NCBI RefSeq assembly: GCF_014298075.1
Contig: NZ_CP060418.1
Span: forward strand, 1,426,001 to 1,490,000
DNA length: 64,000 nucleotides
Direction of reading: 5' to 3'
Origin: Enterobacter sp. JUb54
GTDB lineage: Bacteria > Pseudomonadota > Gammaproteobacteria > Enterobacterales > Enterobacteriaceae
Shown here: positions 7,355 to 15,750 of the stretch, piece after piece
Numbering within the stretch: the stretch's first letter is position 1
Layout: the number at the start of each line of letters is the position of its first letter
Program-made: the position numbers and the translations under genes
Notes under the pieces: model-generated
The model's input: only the letters and a program-made list of their open reading frames with translations
Told to the model about the DNA's origin: nothing
The model's database searches: none

Positions 7355-9070
7355 ATGAGTACATTATTTACCGCACAATCCCTGCATGTTGAAACGGCAT
7401 TCGGGCCGCTTTTCATCGACCTCTCTTTTACGCTGAAAAAAGGCGACCGCATTGGCCTGATAGGCCACAACGGTTGTGGCAAAAGCACCCTGCTACAGGT
7501 ACTGGACGGCACGTTGACGCCGAATTCCGGCAGCGTGGCGCTGGCGCACCATTGCCTGCTGGCGCGGGTTGAACAACATATCGCCGCTGATCTGCTGCAA
7601 CATCCTCTGGTTGAAGTGGTGCTGGCACGCCTGCCCGCCGCCGAGCGCGAACGCCAACGCTGGCAGGCTGAACGGCTGCTGGCGGAGATGGGGTTTGTCG
7701 CCGCGGAATTCAGCCAGTGCGCCGCGACGCTTAGCGGCGGTCAGCATACTCGACTGCTGCTGGCACGGGCATTGATTCAACAACCGGACCTGTTACTGCT
7801 GGACGAGCCGGGCAACCATCTCGATCTCCCGACCTTGCTGTGGCTGGAAAGCTTCTTGCAAACCTGGCAGGGGAGCTTCGTCGTGGTGTCGCACGATAAC
7901 CTCTTACTGGATGCTGTAACTAATACCAGTTGGATCCTGCGCGACCACACCCTGCACGCCTTCTCTTTGCCCTGCACCGCCGCCCGTTTAGCGCTGGCGG
8001 AACGGGATGAAAGTGACGCGCTGCGTCATAAGGCCGAACAGCGAGAAATTGACCGCGTCAGCGCCAGCGCCAAACGGCTGGCGACCTGGGGACAGGTCTA
8101 TGACAACGAAGATCTCTCGCGCAAAGCCAAGCAGATGGAAAAGCAGGTCACCCGCCTGAAGGAGAGCCAGACCGAACTGACCAACGGCACCCCGTGGCGA
8201 CTGGCGTTAAACGGCGATGCGCTGCGCGCTGACCGGTTGCTTGAAATCTCGCAGCTCCCGGTCGCTCCGGCCCCAGGCCTGCCTGCCCTGTTCACCGCCG
8301 AACACGCGCGCCTGCGCAGCGGCGATCGGGTGGCAATCATGGGGCGTAACGGCGGCGGCAAATCGTCGCTGCTGCGCCTGCTCTGGCGGCAGATGCAGGA
8401 GTCGGTTGTGGTTGACGGACTCAGCCTGCATCCCCGGCTGAAGCCTGGCTACTATGACCAGTCGTTGCGTCAGTTGCCGGATGACGCCACCTTACTGGAG
8501 GCACTGGAACCTTTTGAACCCACCGCGGAATCCCGCAAACGGGCGCTGATCGGCGCCGGTTTTGGCTGGAGTCGTCACGGGCAAAAGGTCAGTACCCTCA
8601 GCGGCGGCGAGCGCTCGCGGCTGCTGTTTGTCGGCCTGTCGTTGGCTCGTTACAGTCTGCTGTTGCTGGATGAACCGACCAACCATCTGGATATGGAAGG
8701 CAAAGAGGCGCTGGCAGGCTGCCTGCGGGACTATCCCGGCGGCCTGCTGTTGGTCAGTCACGACCGTCAGCTGATCGACCAGAGCTGTAACCGCTTCTGG
8801 TTGATTGACGAAAACGGACTGAGCGAGTGGTACAGCGCGGATGAGATTTACGCGCGTCTGCGCGAGACGACGCACCAGCCCGCCATGCACGTTGCTAGCA
8901 CGACGGCACCCGCAGCGCCTGCTGAAGATGAGGACGATCTGCTGGAACAGCTGATTGTGCTGGAGCAACGGCTGGCGGAAGATCTGTCCCGCAAGCCGAA
9001 GCACCAGAAGCCCCAGCTTCAGGCGCAATGGCGAGAGGCTATCGCTGCGCTTCATGCCAGACTGCAATAA
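7355..9070 (+). CDS. ABC-F family ATPase (ribosome-associated type)
   Basis: A 571-residue soluble protein with two ABC ATPase domains and no membrane segments, which defines the ABC-F class; characterised members act on the ribosome (translation factors or antibiotic protection). Domain 1: Walker A GHNGCGKST (37-45), signature LSGGQHTR near 126, Walker B LLLLDEPGNHLD near 147, with Gly replacing the usual Thr of DEPTNHLD. A charged linker follows near 215-270. Domain 2: Walker A GRNGGGKSS near 329, LSGGERSR near 415 and LLLLDEPTNHLD near 436. A charged C-terminal extension ends the protein. ATG at 7355 has a weak ribosome site (GAGTAAG); an in-frame TTG at 7340 is the alternative. I cannot assign it to Uup, EttA, YbiT or YheS; it looks like a separate subfamily. 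Confidence 0.85.
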   Translation: MSTLFTAQSLHVETAFGPLFIDLSFTLKKGDRIGLIGHNGCGKSTLLQVLDGTLTPNSGSVALAHHCLLARVEQHIAADLLQHPLVEVVLARLPAAERERQRWQAERLLAEMGFVAAEFSQCAATLSGGQHTRLLLARALIQQPDLLLLDEPGNHLDLPTLLWLESFLQTWQGSFVVVSHDNLLLDAVTNTSWILRDHTLHAFSLPCTAARLALAERDESDALRHKAEQREIDRVSASAKRLATWGQVYDNEDLSRKAKQMEKQVTRLKESQTELTNGTPWRLALNGDALRADRLLEISQLPVAPAPGLPALFTAEHARLRSGDRVAIMGRNGGGKSSLLRLLWRQMQESVVVDGLSLHPRLKPGYYDQSLRQLPDDATLLEALEPFEPTAESRKRALIGAGFGWSRHGQKVSTLSGGERSRLLFVGLSLARYSLLLLDEPTNHLDMEGKEALAGCLRDYPGGLLLVSHDRQLIDQSCNRFWLIDENGLSEWYSADEIYARLRETTHQPAMHVASTTAPAAPAEDEDDLLEQLIVLEQRLAEDLSRKPKHQKPQLQAQWREAIAALHARLQ

Positions 9071-9093
9071 TCCCGCACGACCGCCGGCTAAGG

Positions 9094-10074
9094 TCACCCC
9101 TTAGCCGGCTTTTCCTCACCAACGGTCGAGGAGATTATTCTGCTGAACTGCTGTTCGGTCATCATCATCCCCCACTGATCGCCCTGCCACTCTTTAGACA
9201 GCGTAAATCCGAAGGATTCATACAGCTTGCGCGCGGCGTTCAGACCGCTGAAGGTCCACAGCTGCACCCCCGAAAAGGCGTGGCGATCGCAGAAGGCCAT
9301 CGCCTGCGCCAACAGGCGTCGTCCGACGCCGCTGCCCCGGCAGCTGTCATCAAGGATAAACCAGCGCAGATGGGCCTGGTTATCACCGAGGTCTTCGCCA
9401 TCGATGGCCACCGAGCCGACAATCGTGCCGTTGTGTATCGCCAGCCAGATTTGATTGCGTTCGGCGCTAAGCCGTGGGGAAAATTCCGCCACGCCCCTGG
9501 CGACTTTGCCCTCAAAAAAGTGACCAAAATTATAGTTCCGGGCGTAGTACTCGCCGTGCATCTGCGCGATACGGCCAATCATTCCAGGATGATAGCCGGT
9601 GACGATCTCAATACGCTTTCCGGCCTCCGCCAGCGGCCGATCGCGGCATTGTGCCAGCGCCTGCGCGTAGGCGTTGAGCCCCTGCGCCACGCCGATCTGC
9701 TGTTCAGCATTGAGATGCGCCAGCGCGTCAACCACCCGCATTGCGCCGTATTCGTTGATCCTGACCACCGTTGCCCGGCCCTTATCCGTCAGCTCAAGCT
9801 GCTTAAAGCGGGCGTCGTTCTCGGCGGTTTTCTCCTCAATTTCCCCCGCCGCCAGCAGCCGCGACAGCATGCGGCTGACGCTCGATTTCTCAAGGCCCAG
9901 AATCTGTACCAGCTGCGCGGCGGTCATCGCCCCGTGTCCGGCGATCTCCAGCAGCGTATGGACGGCGGAGGGGGAATACTCGGTTGCTGCGAGAGTGGAA
10001 TTCATAAAGCCGAGTTCGCGAACCATCAGGCGGGAGGCGCGGCGGATATCATTGATCAGCGGTGTATTAGTCAT
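9094..10074 (-). CDS. MarR-GNAT fusion (regulator plus N-acetyltransferase)
   Basis: A 326-residue protein. Residues about 1-140 are a MarR winged helix (TAAQLVQILGLEKSSVSRMLSRL, then a wing with ENDARFKQLELTDKG). Residues about 155-320 are a GNAT acetyltransferase with the acetyl-CoA loop CRGSGVGRRLL near 248. Such fusions are common in proteobacteria; the acetylated substrate is usually unknown. ATG at 10074 starts the MarR domain; an upstream extension to 10137 is not conserved-looking. The gene is monocistronic and its promoter region holds inverted repeats suited to autoregulation. Confidence 0.85.
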   Translation of the reverse strand: MTNTPLINDIRRASRLMVRELGFMNSTLAATEYSPSAVHTLLEIAGHGAMTAAQLVQILGLEKSSVSRMLSRLLAAGEIEEKTAENDARFKQLELTDKGRATVVRINEYGAMRVVDALAHLNAEQQIGVAQGLNAYAQALAQCRDRPLAEAGKRIEIVTGYHPGMIGRIAQMHGEYYARNYNFGHFFEGKVARGVAEFSPRLSAERNQIWLAIHNGTIVGSVAIDGEDLGDNQAHLRWFILDDSCRGSGVGRRLLAQAMAFCDRHAFSGVQLWTFSGLNAARKLYESFGFTLSKEWQGDQWGMMMTEQQFSRIISSTVGEEKPAKG

Positions 10075-10099
10075 TGGCGTCGTAGCAAGGTGATTTATA

Positions 10100-10122
10100 G
10101 TTGCACAATACAACCATTGTTG
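10100..10122 (-). promoter_or_regulatory. Putative MarR operator
   Basis: GTTG-N7-CAAC-N4-GTTG, overlapping inverted repeats 26 bases upstream of the MarR-GNAT start. Position and half-site size suit a MarR dimer. Inference only. Confidence 0.4.
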
Positions 10123-10275
10123 ATATTGCCCTGTCAACCGGCGTGGCTGGCGGCACCCGGCCCGTCACTGGCGGGATATTCTGGCTTATCGCCAGCGAGT
10201 CAGAAGAAAAAATGGCAGGCGGTAGTCTTTGCAGATTGAGTGGTTAACAGGCGCCGTCAGACGCCTGTTTTTATC

Positions 10276-10875
10276 TTATTGCGGTTTTTTGGCTTTCCAG
10301 GCATCCCAGGCCTGTTTAATTTCCTGCTTCGCGGCATCGGCATCATTAAAGCCGTTCAGCTCCACTTTTTTGCGGCCATCCGGTAACTGCTTATAGACGC
10401 GGAAAAAGGCCTGCAGGCGTTCCTGCTCAATTTTCGGCAGGTCGCTGATGTTTTTGATGTCGTCATAGGTCGGGTCGATTTTGCTGGCCGGGACCGCAAT
10501 GATCTTATCGTCCTTCTCCCCGCCATCGATCATTTTCAGCACGCCGATGGCCCGCAGTTTTATCAGCGTCCCCGGTGCCATCGGTGCGCGGGTGTAGAAC
10601 ACCACGTCCAGCGGATCGCCATCCCCCGCCAGCGACTGGGTCAGTGAACCATAGTTGGCCGGATAGGCCACCGGCATTGACTGGAAACGGTCGGCAATAA
10701 TAAAGCCGGTTTTGGCGTCGGTTTCATACTTGATAATCCCACCGGTCGGGATCTCGGTGACCGCGTAGAACTCTTCCGGGTTGTTCTCCGGCTGTGGAAA
10801 ATCAAGGATGTTGTCAGCCTGAACGGCAGCAGACAGGAAAAGTGCAGCGCTGAAGATGGTTTTTACCAGATGCAT
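10276..10875 (-). CDS. Family I inorganic pyrophosphatase with signal peptide
   Basis: A 199-residue protein. Residues 1-20 form a clear Sec signal peptide (K5, hydrophobic core, cleavage after AVQA). The rest is a family I soluble pyrophosphatase: substrate-site lysine and tyrosine in IIKYETD, the signature DGDPLDVV near 84-91, and the C-terminal half with KKVELNG. The enzyme splits pyrophosphate to two phosphates with Mg2+. Canonical Ppa is cytoplasmic, so export to the periplasm is unusual and suggests a role in phosphate scavenging. It is a single gene, divergent from adhP. Confidence 0.9.
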   Translation of the reverse strand: MHLVKTIFSAALFLSAAVQADNILDFPQPENNPEEFYAVTEIPTGGIIKYETDAKTGFIIADRFQSMPVAYPANYGSLTQSLAGDGDPLDVVFYTRAPMAPGTLIKLRAIGVLKMIDGGEKDDKIIAVPASKIDPTYDDIKNISDLPKIEQERLQAFFRVYKQLPDGRKKVELNGFNDADAAKQEIKQAWDAWKAKKPQ

Positions 10876-10938
10876 TGTTGTATCACTCTGTCGTTATAAG
10901 AAATTTGTCGCTGACAGCGTGCCGATAAGCTATGAAAG

Positions 10939-10967
10939 AATAATGACATTTGTGTTTCATCATTATT
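10939..10967. promoter_or_regulatory. Inverted repeat between the pyrophosphatase gene and adhP
   Basis: Perfect 8-base repeat AATAATGA / TCATTATT with a 13-base spacer, 64 bases upstream of the exported pyrophosphatase gene. It could be an operator; no regulator is evident. Confidence 0.3.
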
Positions 10968-11131
10968 AACAGCCATGCGAGCGGAAGATAGCCATCTTTT
11001 TCACTATCCGTGTTGACAAATCCCACACATTTGACTACTGCGCTTGCATTCCTTGCCATATGGGTTAATCCTTAATGAGTATTATTCCTAAGTAATACCA
11101 CTATTTTTTCCTCAAATTTCAAGGAGTAGAT

Positions 11132-12142
11132 ATGAAGGCAGCCGTTGTCACCCAGGATCATCAGGTCAATGTAACGGAAAAAACACTGCGCCCTCTGCAA
11201 CACGGAGAGGCTTTGCTGAAAATGGAGTGCTGTGGCGTGTGCCACACCGACCTGCACGTGAAAAACGGCGATTTTGGCGACACCACCGGGATCATTCTCG
11301 GCCATGAAGGTGTCGGTGTGGTTCAGCAGGTCGGCCCAGGCGTCACCTCTCTGAAACCAGGCGATCGTGCCAGCGTGGCATGGTTCTTTGAAGGCTGTGG
11401 CCACTGCGATTATTGTAACAGCGGCAACGAAACGCTGTGTCGCTCGGTCAAAAATGCCGGTTACAGCGTCGATGGCGGGATGGCTGAAGAGTGCATCGTC
11501 ACCGCCAACTACGCGGTAAAAGTCCCGGACGGGCTGGACTCCGCTGCTGCCAGCAGCATCACCTGTGCCGGGGTTACCACCTATAAAGCGGTGAAAGTGT
11601 CGCATATCAAACCGGGTCAATGGATTGCAATCTACGGCCTCGGCGGCCTCGGCAACCTGGCGCTGCAGTATGCGAAAAACGTCTTTAATGCCAAAGTCAT
11701 CGCCATCGACGTCAACGATGCACAGCTGGCGCTGGCAAGCGAAATGGGCGCTGACCTGACCATTAACTCCCGCACCGAAGATGCGGCGAAAGTGATTCAG
11801 GAAAAAACCGGTGGCGCACAGGCAGCGGTGGTCACCGCCGTCGCCAAAGCGGCGTTTAACTCTGCCGTTGACGCAGTACGTGCCGGTGGCCGCGTGGTGG
11901 CCGTTGGCCTGCCGCCGGAAGCCATGAGCCTGAATATTCCGCGCCTGGTACTGGATGGTATTGAAGTGGTTGGTTCACTGGTCGGCACCCGTCAGGATCT
12001 GACCGAAGCCTTCCAGTTCGCCGCCGAAGGCAAAGTAGTACCGAAAGTGACCCTGCGTCCGCTGGGCGATATCAACGCTATCTTTAAAGAGATGGAACAG
12101 GGACAGATTCGCGGCCGTATGGTTATCGACTTCCGCCGCTAA
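11132..12142 (+). CDS. adhP: Zinc-dependent alcohol dehydrogenase AdhP
   Basis: A 336-residue cytoplasmic NAD-dependent dehydrogenase, ethanol-preferring in E. coli. Catalytic zinc ligands are Cys37 (CGVCHTD) and His58-Glu59 (GHEG), with a second cysteine near 145; structural zinc cysteines are 89, 92, 95 and 103 (CGHCDYC...C). The NAD loop is [11 protein letters not shown] near 172. Sequence and length match E. coli AdhP closely. CAAGGAG precedes the ATG. In E. coli adhP adjoins maeA; here about 4 kb of accessory genes separate them. Confidence 0.96.
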   Translation: MKAAVVTQDHQVNVTEKTLRPLQHGEALLKMECCGVCHTDLHVKNGDFGDTTGIILGHEGVGVVQQVGPGVTSLKPGDRASVAWFFEGCGHCDYCNSGNETLCRSVKNAGYSVDGGMAEECIVTANYAVKVPDGLDSAAASSITCAGVTTYKAVKVSHIKPGQWIAIYGLGGLGNLALQYAKNVFNAKVIAIDVNDAQLALASEMGADLTINSRTEDAAKVIQEKTGGAQAAVVTAVAKAAFNSAVDAVRAGGRVVAVGLPPEAMSLNIPRLVLDGIEVVGSLVGTRQDLTEAFQFAAEGKVVPKVTLRPLGDINAIFKEMEQGQIRGRMVIDFRR

Positions 12143-12149
12143 TCCTCGC

Positions 12150-12178
12150 GCCTCTCCCGCCCGGGAGAGGCCGTTTTA
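12150..12178 (+). terminator. Rho-independent terminator after adhP
   Basis: GCCTCTCCC-gccc-GGGAGAGGC followed by CGTTTTA. The stem is strong; the T-run is short. Confidence 0.75.
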
Positions 12179-12254
12179 CCCCACTGCGTCGTTCGCTGCC
12201 CACAGCAGATATTCCCCCAACGCGGCAAATGCCTTTTCCGCAAATGCTTAGCGC

Positions 12255-12320
12255 AATTCCTTGGTTCCTTTGTTTTTAGCCGCACCCGATGATGGCAAGA
12301 CAATAGATAACAAAGGAATT
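12255..12320 (+). promoter_or_regulatory. Double anti-Shine-Dalgarno repeats before the SBP gene
   Basis: The ribosome site of the following gene lies in AACAAAGGAA (12309-12318). Its exact complement TTCCTTTGTT is at 12265-12274. Just upstream, AATTCCTT (12255-12262) is the exact complement of AAGGAATT (12313-12320). The leader can therefore mask the ribosome site in two mutually exclusive ways. Confidence 0.5.
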
Positions 12321-12324
12321 CACC

Positions 12325-13947
12325 ATGCAAAGCCGTGTTCGCCTGCCCGCGTTGGCAGCCCTCATTTTCTCCGCTGCTTTTTCCGCCTGGGGCGCCGCCA
12401 CGCCGGTCAAAGGGGGAACATTAGTCTATCTGGAGCAACAACCGCACACCAATCTCTATCCGCCAGCCGGAGGCTTCTACCCCAACGGCGGGATCCTTAA
12501 CCAGATCACCGATAAGCTGACCTGGCAAAACCCGAAGACCCTGGAAGTCGAACCATGGATTGCACAGAGCTGGGTCACCAACGCCGACAAAACCGAATAC
12601 ACCTTTACCCTGCGCCCCGGCGTGACTTTCTCCGACGGCACGCCGCTGGATGCTAACGCGGTCGCCAAAAATTTCGATACCTACGGCCTCGGTAATAAGG
12701 CCCAGCGTCTGCCGGTCTCGGAAGTCATCAACAATTACGACCACAGCGAAGTTATCGATCCGCTGACCGTCAGGTTCTACTTCAAGAAACCATCTCCGGG
12801 CTTCCTGCAAGGCACCGCCACCATCGGCTCCGGGCTGGTTTCCCTCAGCACCCTGCAGCGCAATTTCGACGAGCTTGGCGATGCGCGCCATATCATCGGT
12901 TCCGGGCCCTTCGTGGTCAAAGATGAAAAACCGGGTCGCGAACTGAGCCTGGTTGCCCGCAAGGATTACCAGTGGGGGCCGAAAAACCTGGCGCAACAGG
13001 GGCCGGCCAATCTCGACGGGATCACCATTATCGTCACGCCGGAAGACAGCGTCCGTATCGGCGCATTGCTGGCGGGTCAGGCCGGATTTATCCGCCAGGT
13101 TCAGGCCTACGATGAGAAACAGACCACCGATCAGGGTCTGCGGGTCTATGCTGCGCCGACCCGTGGGGTCAACGACAGCCTGAGCTTCCGCCCCGATAAC
13201 CCGCTGGTTGCTGACCTGCGCGTGCGTCAGGCGTTACTGCACGCCACCAACGCCAGACAGGTCGTCGATACCCTGTTCTCCGCCAACTATCCGCAGGCCA
13301 CGTCGGTGCTCGCCAGCACGGCGGCGGGCTACGTTAATCTTAGCGACAAGCTGACCTTCGATCAGAACAAATCCCGTCAGCTGCTCGATGAGGCCGGCTG
13401 GAAACCAGCCGCCGACGGCATCCGGGAGAAAGCCGGCCAGCGCCTGGCGTTGACGGTCTATGAATCTCTGCCGCAGCCGCAAAACAAAGAGGTGCTGCAG
13501 CTGATTGCCCAACAGTGGCGCCAGGTCGGCGTCGCGCTGAGCGTGAAAGCCGGCGACGCCGGCAGTCGGGTTATCGATAATCTTGACCCGCTGAAGACCC
13601 CGCTGACCGTGTCGGAAGTCGGCCGCGCGGACCCGGACGTGGTGAAAAGCATGTTCTTCCCGGCCAACCGCGATGCCCTGCTGCAACGGGGCGGCTCCAG
13701 CGACAAGGTGCAGCAATTCCGTGACGATAAGCTCAACGATCTGCTGACCGCCATTTCCGCCGAAGTCGATGCGCCAAAACGGCTGCAGCTGACCGGAGAT
13801 GCCCAGCGCTATCTGCTGGATAACGCCTACGTGATCCCGATCTTTGAAGAGCCGCAGGTCTTTGCCGGCGCGCCCTGGGTGCAAGGCGTCAGTTTCGAAG
13901 CCGTAGGTCGCCCGTCGTTCTACGGCGCGTGGCTGGAAAAGCACTAA
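12325..13947 (+). CDS. ABC transporter substrate-binding protein, KPN_01854 family (SBP_bac_5)
   Basis: A 540-residue periplasmic binding protein of the oligopeptide/nickel (family 5) class, with a Sec signal peptide of about 24 residues (hydrophobic core LAALIFSAAFS, cleavage near AWGA). The mature start TPVKGGTLVYLEQQP and the later segments LRPGVTFSDGTPLDANAV and LRVRQALLHATNARQVVDTL are typical. It matches what I recall as the TIGR04028 'KPN_01854' family, always coupled to the flavin monooxygenase and AhpD-like genes found downstream. The substrate is unknown. It starts a six-gene unit ending at 19440 and the next gene begins 10 bases later. Confidence 0.88.
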   Translation: MQSRVRLPALAALIFSAAFSAWGAATPVKGGTLVYLEQQPHTNLYPPAGGFYPNGGILNQITDKLTWQNPKTLEVEPWIAQSWVTNADKTEYTFTLRPGVTFSDGTPLDANAVAKNFDTYGLGNKAQRLPVSEVINNYDHSEVIDPLTVRFYFKKPSPGFLQGTATIGSGLVSLSTLQRNFDELGDARHIIGSGPFVVKDEKPGRELSLVARKDYQWGPKNLAQQGPANLDGITIIVTPEDSVRIGALLAGQAGFIRQVQAYDEKQTTDQGLRVYAAPTRGVNDSLSFRPDNPLVADLRVRQALLHATNARQVVDTLFSANYPQATSVLASTAAGYVNLSDKLTFDQNKSRQLLDEAGWKPAADGIREKAGQRLALTVYESLPQPQNKEVLQLIAQQWRQVGVALSVKAGDAGSRVIDNLDPLKTPLTVSEVGRADPDVVKSMFFPANRDALLQRGGSSDKVQQFRDDKLNDLLTAISAEVDAPKRLQLTGDAQRYLLDNAYVIPIFEEPQVFAGAPWVQGVSFEAVGRPSFYGAWLEKH

Positions 13948-13957
13948 GGAGCCTCGA

Positions 13958-14902
13958 ATGAGCCACCACCTTCTGCGCCGTCTCGGCTCCGGTTTACTGG
14001 TGCTGTGGGCAGCGTTCACCCTCTCCTTCGTGCTGCTGCAGGTGCTGCCGGGGGATGCGGTGTTGATCAAGTTCCAGAATCCGGATCTCGGCCTCAGTCC
14101 GGCACAAATCGCCGAAATGCGCCTTGCCTACGGGGCCGACAGTCCGCTCTGGCGCCAGTATTTTCACACCTTAGCGGCGATGTTACAGGGGGATTTCGGC
14201 TATTCATTGCAGGCGGGGATCGCGGTCAGCACCCTGCTTGCCAGCAATCTGCCGGATACGCTGAGCCTGGCGGTCCCGGCGTTTATCCTCGCCATCGCGC
14301 TGGCGTTCAGCCTGGCCTTTGCCGCCCGCCTGCCGGGCCTGCGCTGGCTGAGCAATGCCCTGCAATCCTTACCGGTGCTGTTTATCTCGCTGCCGACCTT
14401 CTGGTTAGGCATCGCGCTGATTCAGCTTTTCTCCTTCCAGCTGCGCTGGATCCCGGTGATCAACCCGGGGCCGTTGCAGGGGTTGATTCTGCCGGTTATT
14501 GCCGTCGCGGTGCCCATTTCCGCCCCGCTGGCGCAGATCCTGATGCGCAGTATGGACCAGGTAGCCGCCCAGCCGTTTGTCGCCGTCGCCCGCGCCAAAG
14601 GGATGAGCGAAACCGCCGTCCTGTGGCGACACGTCACCGGTAACGCCCTGCTGCCGGTGTTAAATATTGCCGGATTGCTGCTGGGGGAACTGATTGCCGG
14701 CGCCTTAATCACCGAAACCGTATTTGGCCGCGGCGGCCTGGGCCAGCTGACCCAGCAGGCGGTCAACAATCAGGATATTGCGGTGTTACAGGCGGTGGTG
14801 ATGATCTCCGCCCTCGCCTTTGTGTTGATTAACCTGTTGGTGGATCTGCTGATGCCGTTGCTCGATCCTCGTCTGAACACCGTCACCGGAGGGGCAGTAT
14901 GA
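13958..14902 (+). CDS. ABC transporter permease, DppB type
   Basis: A 314-residue inner-membrane permease with six predicted helices. The EAA loop is visible around residue 210 (VARAKGMSETAVLWRHVTGNAL). The N-terminal motif VLLQVLPGDAV is typical of DppB/OppB proteins. It pairs with the following DppC-type gene to form the channel. Its stop overlaps the next start (ATGA, 14899-14902), implying translational coupling. Confidence 0.9.
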   Translation: MSHHLLRRLGSGLLVLWAAFTLSFVLLQVLPGDAVLIKFQNPDLGLSPAQIAEMRLAYGADSPLWRQYFHTLAAMLQGDFGYSLQAGIAVSTLLASNLPDTLSLAVPAFILAIALAFSLAFAARLPGLRWLSNALQSLPVLFISLPTFWLGIALIQLFSFQLRWIPVINPGPLQGLILPVIAVAVPISAPLAQILMRSMDQVAAQPFVAVARAKGMSETAVLWRHVTGNALLPVLNIAGLLLGELIAGALITETVFGRGGLGQLTQQAVNNQDIAVLQAVVMISALAFVLINLLVDLLMPLLDPRLNTVTGGAV

Positions 14903-15750
14903 GCCTTGTTGATTATGCCACTGCCGTCCGTCGACGGGCGCCGCTGCGCCAGCCGCTACGCTGGCGTCCGGGATTATGGCTGGCCTGGAGCGTGATGATC
15001 CTCGCGCTGTTGATGGCGCTGGCGCCACAGTGGTTCAGCGCCGGCGATCCGCTGGAGGGCATCGCTGGCGCCCAACGTCTGCCACCGCAGGCCGCGCACT
15101 GGCTGGGCACCGACCAGCTCGGGCGCGACCTGTGGACACGGATCGTCTACGGCGCGGTGCACTCTCTTTCCGCGGCGCTGGCGGCGGTCGCCATTGGGCT
15201 GCTGGTCGGCACCACCCTCGGCACCCTGGCCGGTGCGGCGGCCGGACGCGTCGAATCGCTGGTGATGCGCCTGGTTGACGTGCTGCTGGCAATCCCGTCG
15301 CTGCTGCTGTCATTAACGGTGATCATTCTGCTCGGTTTCGGCACCGTCAACGCGGCGGTGGCCGTCGGGGCCGCCTCGGTGGCCAGTTTTGCCCGTCTGG
15401 CGCGAGCGGAAGTGGTCCGCGTGCGCCACAGCGACTACGTCGAGGCGGCCTTCGGCAGCGGCGGCACCTTCTTCGCCGTGTTCTGGCGGCATATTTTGCC
15501 CAACTCCCTGACCGCCGTGCTGGCCTTCGCCACCTTACAGTTTGGTCAGGCGATCCTCGCCCTCTCCACCCTGAGCTTTCTCGGCTACGGCACCCCGCCG
15601 CCGGTGCCGGAATGGGGGCTGCTGATTGCCGAAGGACGGAACTATCTGTCGACCGCCTGGTGGCTGACCACCTTCCCCGGCGTAGCGGTGATCGCCGTGG
15701 TGCTGGCGGCAAACCGCATCAGCCGTCAATTTACCGGAGAGCGCTCATGA
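14899..15750 (+). CDS. ABC transporter permease, DppC type
   Basis: A 283-residue second permease, with the N-terminal cytoplasmic segment and first helix usual in DppC proteins and the HWLGTDQLGRDLWTRIVYG motif near residue 70. The EAA loop lies near 177 (VEAAFGSGGTFFAVFWRHILPNS). It overlaps both neighbours by the ATGA arrangement. Confidence 0.9.
   Translation: MSLVDYATAVRRRAPLRQPLRWRPGLWLAWSVMILALLMALAPQWFSAGDPLEGIAGAQRLPPQAAHWLGTDQLGRDLWTRIVYGAVHSLSAALAAVAIGLLVGTTLGTLAGAAAGRVESLVMRLVDVLLAIPSLLLSLTVIILLGFGTVNAAVAVGAASVASFARLARAEVVRVRHSDYVEAAFGSGGTFFAVFWRHILPNSLTAVLAFATLQFGQAILALSTLSFLGYGTPPPVPEWGLLIAEGRNYLSTAWWLTTFPGVAVIAVVLAANRISRQFTGERS

Noticed and set aside
9028-10239. A 403-codon plus-strand ORF opposite the MarR-GNAT gene
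   Set aside because: It is antisense to a gene with clear domains, and its translation is Arg/Pro/His-rich without any family resemblance.
15612-15746. Longer start for the double ATPase
   Set aside because: It lies wholly within the permease gene; ATG 15747 gives the normal ATGA overlap.
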